A DNA stretch of 64,000 nt from Papaver somniferum (taxonomy: Eukaryota; Streptophyta; Magnoliopsida; Ranunculales; Papaveraceae): contig NC_039360.1 in assembly GCF_003573695.1 (NCBI RefSeq), positions 63,737,911-63,801,910 on the forward strand. Reading direction: 5' to 3'. Shown here piece by piece: positions 11,001-22,469 of this stretch. The position numbers and the translations under genes were made by a program. Below the pieces are notes generated by a model. It saw only the letters and a list, made by a program, of their open reading frames with translations, was not told the DNA's origin and did not search any database. The stretch's first letter is position 1, and every line of letters starts with the position of its first letter.

Positions 11001-13449
11001 AAAAAAAGCGGGGGCCTAACAACCTCACCCAATATTTCGATTAGCAATCTGTATGGACTAACTCCAATATACTTTCTAGATAATCAACTAGACAGTCAGA
11101 CTCAATCTAGATAAAAGTATATCAAAGAGTTAATATCTCAATCTCTCGATTTGATCTATACTCAAGCAAATAGAAATCTGCGAGTCTTTATCAAATACTA
11201 GAGAGATAACTTGGATGGTACCAAAGACCAATATCCAAGTGTCAATCAATTTAAATCAACAACCAAAGGTTGGATATTCTAATTGATTAACGCACAACCT
11301 GTGATATTTAAATTATATAACAAAATATAATGCGGAATAGAAATAACACAGACACCAGAAATTTTGTTAACGAGGAAACTGCAAATGCAGAAAACCCCCG
11401 GGACCTAGTCCAGATTGAACACCACACTGTATTAAGCTGCTACAGACACTAGCCTACTACAAACTAACTTCAGTTTAGACTGTGTTGAACCCTAATCAAT
11501 CTCACACTGATTCAAGGTAAAGTTGCGATCCTTACGTCTCTGATCCCAGCAGGATACTACACACTTGATTCCCTTAGATGATCTCACCTACAACCAAGAG
11601 TTGCTACGACCCAAAGTCGAAGACCTTAATAAACAAATTTAAATCACACAGAAAAGTCTACGATAATAGATAAATCTGTCTCCCACAGATAAACCTATGA
11701 GTTTTGTTCTGTCTTATGATAAAATCAAGGTGAACGGGAACTAATTGATAACCCGAACTTATATTCCCAAAGAACAGCCTAGGATTATCAATCACCTCAC
11801 AATAATCTAAATCGTATGGTAGCGAAACTAGATATTGCGGAATCACAAACGATGAGACGAAGATGTTTGTGATTTCTTTTTATCTTGCCCTATCGGAGAT
11901 ATAATCTCAAGTCAATTATTCAATTGAACTCATATGATAAAAAATGACAAGATCAGAATGCTCAACTACAAGAGAAGTGGGTTTCGTCTGGCTTCACAAT
12001 CCAATGAAGTCTTTCAGTCGTTAACCTACAGGGTCTCGAGAAGAAACCTAAGGTTAAAGGAGCATCGACTCTAGTAAAACCAACTAGTATCACACATGAG
12101 GTGTGGAGATTAGTTTTTCCTGTTGCTAGATGTCTCCTTTATATAGTTTTCAAATCAGGGTTTGCAATCCAAGTTACCTTGGTAACAAAGCATTCAATTT
12201 TCACCGTCAGATGAAAAACCTGATTTAACCAAGCTAATATCTTTCAACCGTTAGATCAAAACTTAGCTTGTCACACACAAATGAAATGTATTTCATTTAG
12301 GTTTGAGTAACCGTACCTAAACGTGTACACTTAGTTGGTTCACAAATAGTTAACCGATGGTTAGCCATATGAGCACTTTCATATTAACCGTATTCATCTT
12401 TCTCATAACTAGTTCAAATGACCCATAAGAACTAGTTTAAGAGTTGTTCAATTGCTTAGGTCTTTATGAATAGACACAATTGAAACAAAATCGGTTTGAT
12501 TCACTTGAATCAATTCATGAACAATATAGCCACGGTTTGCAAAGATTGCATTCCTTATAATTTATTGTTTTAAGTTCATGAACTTCCGATTTGAAAAATA
12601 ACCAGCTTGGGTGCGCGTACGGGTACGTGTACCATAGCTACCGGATTTGAGTTTACAAACTCAGCAGAAATTTTCGGTTCGAAAACTTCCGTGGGTAGGC
12701 GTAGGTATGCGTACCTAAGGTGACTAGTTTAACAATTTGCAAACTTACAAACTTAGTAGAAATTTTCGGTTCGAAAACTTCCGCTGGTACGCGTACTCAA
12801 CCTGTCTCCTTCACCATTACCGTATGCCCACATATGCATACACTTGGTTTCCGTCACATGGATTTATACACTAATGTGCGAACACACTATATATGCTTAT
12901 ATCCGTAGTTGGTTACATAATCTCAACTCTACATTTCAATCATTGAAACATTCTTCTATAATGTTATAACAGTCGTTATTCACAACTATCGTCATCAAAG
13001 CTATTTTCAAGATTGAAACGTCATCATGACTTTCGTCACGGGTAAAGATGAAAAGTGGTTAAAGCAAAAGATTACCAACACATATTTCGAGAAAAAGATA
13101 GGCGAGTAAACTCGGCTCGAAATAGCAAATGTGTATGTATGAAAACTATCATACTTATACGACTTTGTCTCAAGAGTAGGATATATAGTAGATAGACTTT
13201 TGAGTGATAGATAAGTTCAAGTATCCACATACCTTTTAGTCGGATGAAGTTCCACTTGTTCCTTGAGTAGTTATTCGTCTTCATAAGATGATCGCCATGG
13301 AGTCTGGAGCTCAACTATACTAAACTGTCCTAAACTGAGACTTAGCTATAAGTAGTCTAGAAATCAAGACATATAGTTTTGACAACTATACTTGACAAAC
13401 ATGCTTGAGATAGAAACGCATGCGATTTCGACCGAGCAATTCTCTAACA
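11001..13449 (-). repeat. 3' LTR of minus-strand SIRE element
   Basis: It matches 17196-19641 from the aaagcggggg block to ctctaaca. The inverted TATA box is at 12136-12146. Palindromic gtacgcgtac motifs lie at about 12608-12800. Confidence 0.9.
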
Positions 13450-14125
13450 ATCTCCCTCTTTGTCAATTTTAATGGCAAAACTATCAATACATATGGATTA
13501 CAAAATAAATAAAACTTTGTAGCTTCTCATCCACATGCTAGATCTCCTTGGTGCTTCAACATTACTCGAAAACTTCGTCTTTTCCAAGTACTCCCATGAT
13601 TCCATAGATGTTCAATTCAGCATCATAGTTCTTGAAGATCCGTGTCCATAAAAATGAGAAAACAAAAGCTCTCGATTATTGTTATGCAGTGTCATAGTAT
13701 TACTACACAGTATCAAAAATTCTTATATCACAACTTCGACAACAATACTATGGTGATATGTATCACTCCCCCTTAGTCAATAACTTCATCTCAACATGAA
13801 AACCACTCCCCCTTACATAATGATCGTAAAACACGTAAACCATATGTATTTGTAGTGTGAAATACATATTAATTCTCCCCCTTTTTGTCAATAAAATTGG
13901 CAAAGGTACGAAAACGGGATCCTAATGAAATTTCCACGAAGATGCTTCAAGACCAAAGAAAAGTACATATCAACTTGTTTAGATGCAATCATATAGCCGA
14001 AGCTAAGTGCATTCATCAAGGAGTTTATAAAGATACAAGATAACCCCTAAAATATTCCACAACCGCACTCCGCACAAAGATATGGAAATTAAGCGCAAGT
14101 TCAAAAGAACTCTCCCCCATTTGAT
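13450..14125 (-). promoter_or_regulatory. polypurine tract cluster before the 3' LTR
   Basis: The terminal tract is 13450-13463 (atctccctctttgt on the plus strand). Further CTCCCCC tracts are at about 13764-13774, 13804-13814, 13873-13886 and 14111-14119. Order and spacing mirror the plus-strand sister at 7687-8340. Confidence 0.7.
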
Positions 14126-14848
14126 GTCATTCCCGAAAGAACAACAAGAGTGACCCTACTTTTACAAGAAAATAAGGATTTCTTTGGACACCAAAAACCA
14201 TAAGAAAATGATTTTGTATCCAAAAATTCTCAATCAAACTAATCACAAGAGAACCCATGATTAATTTAATCGGAATACACAACCAAATTAATCACAAACA
14301 AATCTATGATTAGTCTAGTTGGAAATGCTCACATAAGAACACTTATGGAGCCGCACATTATATACATAAAATATGGATCAGGGAAGATCAATACTGCAGA
14401 ATAAACAAGGATTCATTCTATTTTCCATCACTATTTGCACAATGACATACAATAGACATAATCCTCGTGAACAAAAGATTTTAACCTATCTTCCATCAAA
14501 TAATTGACATAATAGGATTAACTTTTGTTTGTCAAAAGTTCATCGATCTTGTATCAATACTTGCATATCGACATATGAAAGAGATAACTTTTGACATATA
14601 TGGGACAATAATAGTTCACGGACGCAAACACACATATCCCATAACATATTGCAATATATGAAACCATAAAGATTAATACTGCAAACATCATCTTCCAAAT
14701 CACTTTAGAATTTAAATAAATAAATCTAAAAACATTGCAAGATGAAAACGTTGGACATTGCTATGTGTGCTCACAATAATGGCTATTCCAAACCCTAGTT
14801 ATCCTTCTTAAACAAAAACAAGAATAAAAATTCTCATAAGAAGATTTA
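14126..14848 (-). other. non-coding 3' internal region
   Basis: I see no supported coding sequence here. The region is AT-rich, with weak copies of the tandem units seen at 7060-7590. Confidence 0.6.
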
Positions 14849-15217
14849 CTATACATTAAGATCTTTGAAAAATTCCTTATCGTCCCCGAACTCCTTGTCG
14901 TCAACAGCCATTGGAACATATGGTTCATGGAGGAAGGAGTCAATACCAAAAAATCGTCTTGGCTGATGATGTCGAACCAGGGCCTTGTGAATTTATAATG
15001 ATCTTAAAACACAAGCCTTTATTTGTTGAATCTCTTTTCTTGCCAGCTTCAACTCTTCAATAACATCAGAAAACTTCTGAGAATTAGAAAGAACTGCTCT
15101 TGGCTTCCTTACATTCCTACTTTTTATTTTCAAAGTTGGAGAGAAAGGAGACTTCTCTTTTTCCTTAGTGATTGATGGCTTAACAATCATATTGATATCT
15201 TTTCCATCAGAAGACAT
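14849..15217 (-). pseudogene. small second ORF of non-autonomous SIRE family (sister copy)
   Basis: The start at 15217 was chosen because MSSDGKDINMIVK aligns with the start of the plus-strand copy at 6190; an upstream start at 15241 is possible. The frame is open through the basic and helical middle (KPRAVLSNSQKF, then ELKLARKEIQQIK). A frameshift near 14993-15005 interrupts it, and the conserved end (EPYVPM, KEFGDDKEF) follows in another frame to TAG at 14849-14851. With the frameshift discounted the length is 122 residues, against 121 in the sister. The function is unknown. No zinc motif, signal peptide or membrane segment is visible. Confidence 0.6.
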
Positions 15218-15577
15218 GATGCTTGGAGTACCCTTATGCAACCGGTTTTGTGAGAGGAATTCACAATCTCAACAAGCAGTCTTAAGATATAAAGAGTATC
15301 AGAGAAGGAAAAAGGAATGTAGGGTTTCAAAACCTTTAAACAGGTTCGTATACGTCCAACTCACAACCCTATAAAGAGTAGAATTGTCGATAATAACCCT
15401 CTTCTTTTGGCAAAAAGGTACTTTCCAATATCAACTGTGATATGGAGGAATTCCAAAAACTAAACAATACTAAGCTAAAAAACAAAACTAAAAAAATTTA
15501 TTTTTAAAGCCTGAGGTGTGCAAGATCTTGTCTCTTTTGAACAGGCACATGAGGCAAGATGCACAAGACAACACAAT
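15218..15577 (-). other. spacer between gag and second ORF
   Basis: No coding sequence is supported. Blocks near 15320-15385 match the plus-strand spacer at 6045-6105 in inverted orientation. Confidence 0.5.
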
Positions 15578-17129
15578 CAAGTTGTGCTGTGGTGAACAAC
15601 AATCTGTCCACCATGACCCTTTTGGTTGGAATTCATGGAACTCTGCCTTTCCTTATGTTTAGACTATGTTTTCTTATCTAATGGTCTAAATCTATCTTTG
15701 GAAACTAATTTCTTCGATGAAGATAAGATCTTACATACCTCAGCTGTTTTCTCCGCTAATTTAAGATTGGTAGCTAGACAATATGCTCTTCATTGAAGCT
15801 TGTTGACATATCTCATCTTGTGTTTGTACTTGAAACACTTTGAAAGTTCACGACCCTTGAGAGAACAATAGGAACATGTAAACGCGTAAGATGATTCATG
15901 CGCTTGTGAAGTGCAAGCTGCTAGGCACAAAGTAGATCCTGAATCATTCAATATAGAGTTTCCAAAAGAAGGGTCAATTGATTCTTCCATCTTGATTGGG
16001 TTCTCTTCTAAAAGATTATCAAGATTGATGTATGTATTTCTACAATTATCAAAATCAATATTTTCACATAGAAGAGCAACACTTGATTTCTTGTCTTCAT
16101 CAGAATCATAATTGTCAGACATCTCATCAAGTGTCGCAGCAAGACCTTTGTTCCCAGTGTATTTTCTACGATTTGGGCACTCGTTTGCAAAATGACCAAA
16201 ACCCTTACACTTAAAGCACTGAGGCATATCCTCGTCATCAGTTTCATTTGTGTCCCTGTTTTTAGAAGGAATACGATTATGAGGTTTGACTGATGCCTTT
16301 GGCTTATCTTTGGAGAACCGTTTACTTATCTTCAATAGAAGATCCCTAAACTGTCTTGTGATCATCGAGACTGATTTGTCAAGATATTCATCTGATGAAT
16401 CCGTCTCAGAGTGATCATCTTCAGAGATATATATATTACTTTTATCAAGTAACTTTGTGTCTTTCATTGCTTTGAACGCAACATCCTTGGATTTGGACGA
16501 ATGTTCATGATAAAAGATCTTTAGCTTCCCAACCAATGTATTTCTGGAGAGGGTATCAAGGTTATTTCCCTCAACGATGGCATGCTTCTTAGAATCGTAT
16601 CTAGATGTCAGCGATCTGAGAATTTTCATCACAATGTCCTTTGCAGGAATAGTCTTACCCAATGCAAAAGATGCATTAACAATTTCAGACACTTTGTGAT
16701 TAAACTCATCAAATGAATATTCATCTGCCATACGAAGGTTTTCCCAATCGGAATTTAGGTTTTTAAGCCTGGCTTCCTTTTCACTGGTATTTCCTTCGAA
16801 TACGGGTTCTAAGATATCCCACGCATCTTTAAACCTAGTGCAATTTGACACATGGTGCTGAAGATTTGGGGTAATGGCATGTATGATAGCATTCAAACCC
16901 TCATAGCTTTGCTTTGCAGCAAGTATCTCAGCAGCATCGTATTCGCCAATATTCTTTGGAATAGTAGGTTACCTATTGCCACAACGGGAGAGTCATAACC
17001 ATTAACAACATATACCCATGATTGAAAATCACGCGCTTGAAGAAAAGCTCGCATATCAATTTTCCTCCATAAGTAGTTTGAGCCATCAAAGACTGGTGGT
17101 ACGTTAATAGAGATAACACTTCTGTCCAT
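15578..17129 (-). pseudogene. gag: SIRE-type Gag, nearly complete
   Basis: Gag starts at the ATG at 17127-17129, just after the primer site. The N-terminus (VFDGSNYLW..IDMRAFLQ) is typical of plant Copia Gag. The frame shifts near 16950. From about 16896 a 368-codon frame covers the capsid helices (KDAWDILEPVFEG, NASFALGKTIP), the block SMITRQFRDLLLK, an acidic segment, and the zinc knuckle CFKCKGFGHFANEC (intact CX2CX4HX4C). A second knuckle, CSYCSLKGRELSKC, has arginine in place of histidine. A stop lies at 15790-15792, and the conserved tail (TAEVCKILSSSKKLVSK) follows to TGA at 15578-15580. The damage differs from that in the plus-strand copy at 4522-5884, so the two decayed independently. 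Confidence 0.85.
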
Positions 17130-17170
17130 AGAGTCAGATCGCTACAAACACAGAATTTTGAGGTCTTGAA

Positions 17171-17193
17171 CGTGTTTGCCTGCTTTGATACCA
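17171..17193 (-). promoter_or_regulatory. primer binding site (initiator Met tRNA)
   Basis: On the minus strand the sequence TGGTATCAAAGCAGG follows the LTR end after a 2-base spacer. The first bases, with one mismatch (A for G), match the complement of the 3' end of plant initiator methionine tRNA, the usual Copia primer. Confidence 0.85.
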
Positions 17194-17195
17194 AT

Positions 17196-19641
17196 TGAAA
17201 AAGCGGGGGTCTAACAACCTCACCCAATATTTCGATTAGCAATCTGTATGGACTAACTCCAATATACTTTCTAGAGAATCAACTAGACAGTCATACTCCA
17301 TCTAGATAAAAGTATATCAAAGAGTTAATATCTCAATCTCTCGATTTGATCTATACTCAAGCAAATAGAAATCTGCGAGTCTTTATCAAATACTAGAGAG
17401 ATAACTTGGATGGTACCAAAGACCAATATCCAAGTGTCAATCAATTTAAATCAACAACCAAAGGTTTGATATTCTAATTGATTGATCTTAACACACAACC
17501 TGTGATATTTCCATTATATAGCAAAATATAACGCGGAATAGAAATAACACAGACACCAGAAATTTTGTTAACGAGGAAACTGCAAATGCAAAAAAAACCC
17601 GGGACCTAGTCCAGATTGAACACCACACTGTATTAATCCGCTACAGACACCAGCCTACTACAAACTAACTTCGGTCTGGACTGTGTTGAACCCTATTCAA
17701 TCTCACACTGATTCATGGTACAATTGCGCTCCTTACATCTCTGATCCCAGCAGGATACTACGTTCTTGATTCCCTTAGTTGATCTCACCCACAACCAAGA
17801 GTTGCTACGACCCAAAGTCGAAGACTTTAATAAACAAATATGCATCAAACAGAAAAGTCTACGATAATAGATAATTCTGTCTCCCACGGATAAACCTATG
17901 ATTTTTGTTCCGTCTTATGATAAAATCAAGGTGAACGGGAACTAATTGATAACCCAGACTTATATTTCCGAAGAACAGCCTAGGATTATCAATCACTTGA
18001 CAATAATCTAAATCGTATGGTAGCGAAACTAGATATTGCGGAATCACAAACGATGAGACGAAGATGTTTGTGATTTCTTTTTATCTTGCCCTGTCATAGA
18101 TATAATCTCAAGTCAATTATTCAATTGAACTCGTACGATAGAAAATGGCAAGATTAGAATGCTCAACTACAAGAGAAGTAGTTTCGTCTGGCTTCACAAT
18201 CCCAATGAAGTCTTTCAGTCGTTAACCTACAGGGTCTCGAGAAGAAACCTAATGTTAAAGGAGAATCCACTCTAGCAAAACCAACTAGTATCACACAGGA
18301 GGTGTGGGGATTAGTTTTTCCAGTTGCTAGATGTCTCCTTTATATAGTTTTCAAACCAGGGTTTGCAATCCAAGTTACCTTGGTAACAAAGTATTCAATA
18401 TTCACCGTTAGATGAGAACCTGATTTAACCAAGATAATATCTTTCAACCATTAGATCGTAACTTAGCTTGTCACACACAAATGAAATGTATTTCATTTAG
18501 GTTTGAGTAACCATACCTAAACGTGTACACTTAGTTGGTTCACAAATAGTTAACCAATGGTTATCCATATGAGCACTTTCATATTAACCGTATTCATCTT
18601 TCTCATAACTAGTTCAAATGACTCATAAGAACTAGTTTAAGAGTTGTTCAATTGCTTAGGTCTTTATGAATAGACACAATTGAAATAAAATCGGTTTGAT
18701 TCACTTGAATCAATTCATGAACAATATATCCACGATTTGCAAAGATTGCATTCTTTATAATTTATTGTTTTAAGTTCATGAACTTCCGATTTGAGAAATA
18801 ACCAGCTTGGGTACGCGTACGGATACGTGTACCATAGCTATCGGATTTGAGTTTACAAACTCATCATGAATTTTCGATTCAAAAACTTCCATGGGTACGC
18901 GTACGGGTATGCGTACCTAAGGTGACTGGTTTAACATTTTGAAAACTTACAAACTCAGCAGAAATTTTCGGTTCGAAAACTTCCGCTGGTACGCATACTC
19001 AACCTGTCTCCTTCACCAATACCGTATGCACACACTTGGTTTCCGGCACATGGATTTATGCACTAATGTGCGAACACACTATATATGCTTATATGCATAG
19101 TTGGTTACGTAATCTCAACTCTGCATTTCAATCATTGAAACATTCTTCTATAATGTTATAACAGTCGTTATTCACAACTATCGTCATCAAAGCTATTTTC
19201 AAGATTGAAACGTCATCATGACTTTCGTCACGGGTAAAGATGAAAAGTGGCTAAAGTAAAAGCTTACCAACACATATTTCCAGAAAAAGATAGGCGAGTA
19301 AACTGGGCTCGAAATAGCAAATGTGTATGTATGAAAACTATCATACTTATACGACTTTGTCTCAAGAGTAGGAGATAGAGTAGATAGACTTTTGAGTGAT
19401 AGATAAGTTCAAGTCTGCACATACCTTTTAGTCGGATGAAGTTCAACTAGTTCCTTGAGTAGTTCTTCGTCTTCATAAGATGATCACCATGGAGTATAGA
19501 GCTCAACTACACTAAACTGTCCTAAACTGAGACTTAGCTATAAGTAGTCTAGAAATCAAGAAATAAAGTTTTGACAACTAAACTTGACAAACATGCTTGA
19601 GATAGGAACGCATGCGAGTTCGACCGAGCTATGCTCTAACA
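17196..19641 (-). repeat. 5' LTR of minus-strand SIRE element
   Basis: It runs from tgaaaaagcg (17196) to gctctaaca (19641), giving TG...CA termini. The inverted TATA box is at 18337-18347. Palindromic motifs lie at about 18808-18990. Confidence 0.9.
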
Positions 19642-19646
19642 ATCCT

Positions 19647-22133
19647 TATGTTGTTGAATCTGTAATCCTATAAAGAATTTTAATTCACCAACATTGCTCA
19701 TTTCAAACTCCTTACCAAGAGAGACTTGGAAATCTTTTGCAAGTTTCTCAGAAGTCGATACATAGATGATATCATCTACATAAAATTGAGCAATGACAAC
19801 ATCTTACCCACTCCACTTGGTAAACAAAGTTTTATCAGCTCCACCTCTCGAATAACCTTTCTTGAGAAGACAAGTAGTTAGTTTTTCGAACCAGGCACGA
19901 GGTGCTTTTTTTAACCCATATAATTCCTTTTTGAGCTTAAGGACATGATCTGGGAAATCAGGATTTTCAAATCCCTTCGGTTGAGCTACATAGACCTCTT
20001 TCTTTAAATTTCCGTTTAGGAACGCAGATTTTATATCCATTTGAAACAGCTTAACCTTAAGAAAACAAGCATGAGCTAATAGCAACCGAATGGACTCAAG
20101 GCGTGCTACATGAGCAAAGGTTTCGTCAAAGTCGATAACTTGAATCTTTGAATATCACTGAACGACAAGTCTGGCTATGTTTCTGACAATGGTGCCAAAT
20201 TCATCAGACTTGTTCTTGAATATCCATTTGGTACCAAAAATATTGACATTGGAGGGACAAGGTACGAGCTCCCATACATCTTGTATTTGAAATTGATTTA
20301 ACTCTTCATGCATTGCATTCACCCAAAAGGGATCGCTAAGAGTTTCATCAATATTTCTAGGTTCTACTTGCGAAAAATAACAACCAAAATTACAAATATT
20401 TTGAAGTTGTCCTCTTGTCTTAGCTGTATAATCTTTTCCCCCAATAATATTGTTAGTATCATGATTCCTTTGAACCCAGAGGTTCGTGGAGGAACACGTT
20501 CTTGTTCAACAGAAATAGCCTGATCAGTGCTCTTCTCCTCGTCACTGGATATATCAAGATCAACGACTGTTGGAACAACTTCAAATGATTCTGGGATTTC
20601 CTTGACTTTCTCAATTGTCTCAGTTGGAGGCAATTCAGCAGAAAGGATATCATGACGAAAATTGCTCAGATCATCAATGATGATATTTGCAGATTTCATC
20701 ATAACTTGGGTTATGAGATTAAATACTCGAAAACCACGACTATCAGATGCATAGCCAAGAAAGATACCCTCATCGGTTTTAGAATCAAATTTCCCTTTTT
20801 GTTCTCGATCTTTCAGAATGTAACACTTACTTCCAAACACTTTGAGATAATGTAAGTTGGGCTTCCTACTGTACCACAACTCATAAGGAGTGTTTAGGGT
20901 TTTCGACCGTAGGTATACACAGCTGATCAAATAACATGCTGTGAAAACAGCTTCCCCCCAAAACCTTAACGGTAGTTTTTTGTTATGGAGCATTATCCTA
21001 TCCATTTCCTGAATGTTCCTATTCTTCCTTTATGCAACTCCATTAGCTTGAGGAGTAATGGGTGGTGAGTATTGTTGAATAATCCCCAGTTTGTCACAAA
21101 ATTCAAACACCTTAGTGTCCTTGAATTCAGTTCCACAGTCGCTTCTAACTTTCTTTAGCTTGCGACCTTGTTCATTCTGGATTCTATTAACAATAATATT
21201 GAATTCACCAAGGGTTTCATTCTTATGAGCTAAAAATGCCACCCAAGTGAATCTGGTGTAATCATCTACCATAACAAAAGTATACTTCTTCCCAGCAACC
21301 GTAGGTTGTTGAATAGGGCCGAAAAGATCCATATGAATTAAATCAAGTGGAGCTTTAGTGAGAATATCTCGAGATGATTTATGTGGAACTTTCGTTTGTT
21401 TACCCTTTTGACAGGCACCACAGACACCATCAATTTTTGCATTGATTTTGGGAACGTCTTTAACAAGTTCTTTGTTAATGATCTTAGGTAGAAGGAGGTA
21501 ATTGATGTGACCAAAATGCTCATGCCAAAGATGTGTAGATTCCACCTTAGTCAAATTGCAACAATTACTAAACTGAGTATCAAGAAGATAACAGTTATTT
21601 TTGCCACGAGTTCCTTGAAAAAATACTTTTCCAGTCTTGTCTACAATGTTACATCCATCCGCATTGAAGACAACTTTATGGCCTTTGTCACAAATTTGAC
21701 TAACTAAAAGAAGGTTTGCAGTCATACCTTTAACGTAAACTACATCATGGATTTCAGGAACGACAGGAAGTTTGATCGTCCACATCTTGCTTATGTAGCA
21801 ACAACTCCCATCTCCGAATGTTACAGGACCTCCTTCAAAGTCGCTTGAATTCACAAACCACGAAATATCTCCAGTCATATGTCGGCTACATCCATTATCA
21901 AAAAACCATTGAAAGGGTGATGTTGATTTTAGAGCAAAAGCTCCCATACTAACACTACTATCCCGTTTGGGATTTCTTGTTAGATTTGTACACCTTTTTA
22001 GAGAATTAAACAGTTGTTCAACTTTCTTATGAAGATTACTCGCAACCTTTAAACTTTTCTTGAAAGATGTACATGTATGTTGAGAATGATTATGAATCAC
22101 AGAACATACATGGACCAACATCTTTAGACTCAT
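19647..22133 (-). pseudogene. pol: Copia (SIRE-type) pol: protease, integrase, reverse transcriptase
   Basis: Pol cuts the polyprotein, copies the RNA and inserts the cDNA. In coding order it has a frameshifted CCHC knuckle near 22110, then an aspartic protease with WFFDNGCSRHMTG (Asp kept; Asn where Ser is usual). Next come the pre-integrase zinc motif (HLWHEHFGH, then CGACQKGK) and the integrase core with Asp in MDLFGPI and Asp in RSDCGTEF. The codon for the third catalytic residue, Glu after NGVA, is TAA (21030-21032). The frame continues through RKNRNIQEM to the integrase C-terminus (IFLGYASDSRGFRVFN), then shifts near 20450. Reverse transcriptase follows with QMDIKSAFLNG, a stop near 19804, and YVDD at about 19767-19783. 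The gene is cut at 19647 and continues at 10995. Confidence 0.9.
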
Positions 22134-22403
22134 CTGAGTAGTTCTGAGTTACATCAGGTTTCACAAATCCTAAACCTCGCTTATCCCTTGACTTGCGATA
22201 ATTTCTCAGGGAAGAATTAGAATAGTTATTCAAATTCATTGAAGATACTTTGACAGACTTCAAATCCTTATACTTTGCGATTTCTGCAACTAGATCAGAA
22301 TTGGTTCATCCAACTTCTAGTGGAGATTAACTAGCTCTTCAGAACGTTCTCTAAGATCAGAGTTAAATCCTGGTGAAACGTTTATAAAGACTTTACGACC
22401 CAT
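22134..22403 (-). pseudogene. gag: gag remnant of the same Copia element
   Basis: A start codon at 22401-22403 opens MGRKVFINVSPGFN, equivalent to the Gag N-terminus at 17129. The sequence then jumps to a charged segment (LRERSEELVNLH) and soon meets stops. Most of gag has been deleted internally; what remains is the extreme N-terminus and part of the C-terminal helical region before protease. Confidence 0.6.
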
Positions 22404-22450
22404 AGAGTCAGATTGCTACAAACACAGACTTATGAGGTCTTAAACGTGTT

Positions 22451-22467
22451 TGCCTGCTCTGATACCA
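22451..22467 (-). promoter_or_regulatory. primer binding site (initiator Met tRNA)
   Basis: The minus strand reads TGGTATCAGAGCAGGCA, directly after the LTR end at 22470 with a 2-base spacer. The first 12 bases match the complement of plant initiator Met tRNA. Confidence 0.9.
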
Positions 22468-22469
22468 AT

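Larger units (their letters stand above)
11001..19641 (-). mobile_element. non-autonomous SIRE Copia element, complete
   Basis: This 8.6-kb element has two LTRs of about 2.45 kb (17196-19641 is the 5' LTR, 11001-13449 the 3' LTR), an initiator-Met primer site (17171-17193), gag (15578-17129), the small second ORF (14849-15217), and polypurine tracts next to the 3' LTR. Pol is absent. The perfect ATCCT duplication shows an ordinary integration, here into the pol of an older Copia element. The two terminal bases at 11001-11002 have changed from TG to AA (plus-strand view). It is the better preserved sister of 2196-10752. Confidence 0.9.
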
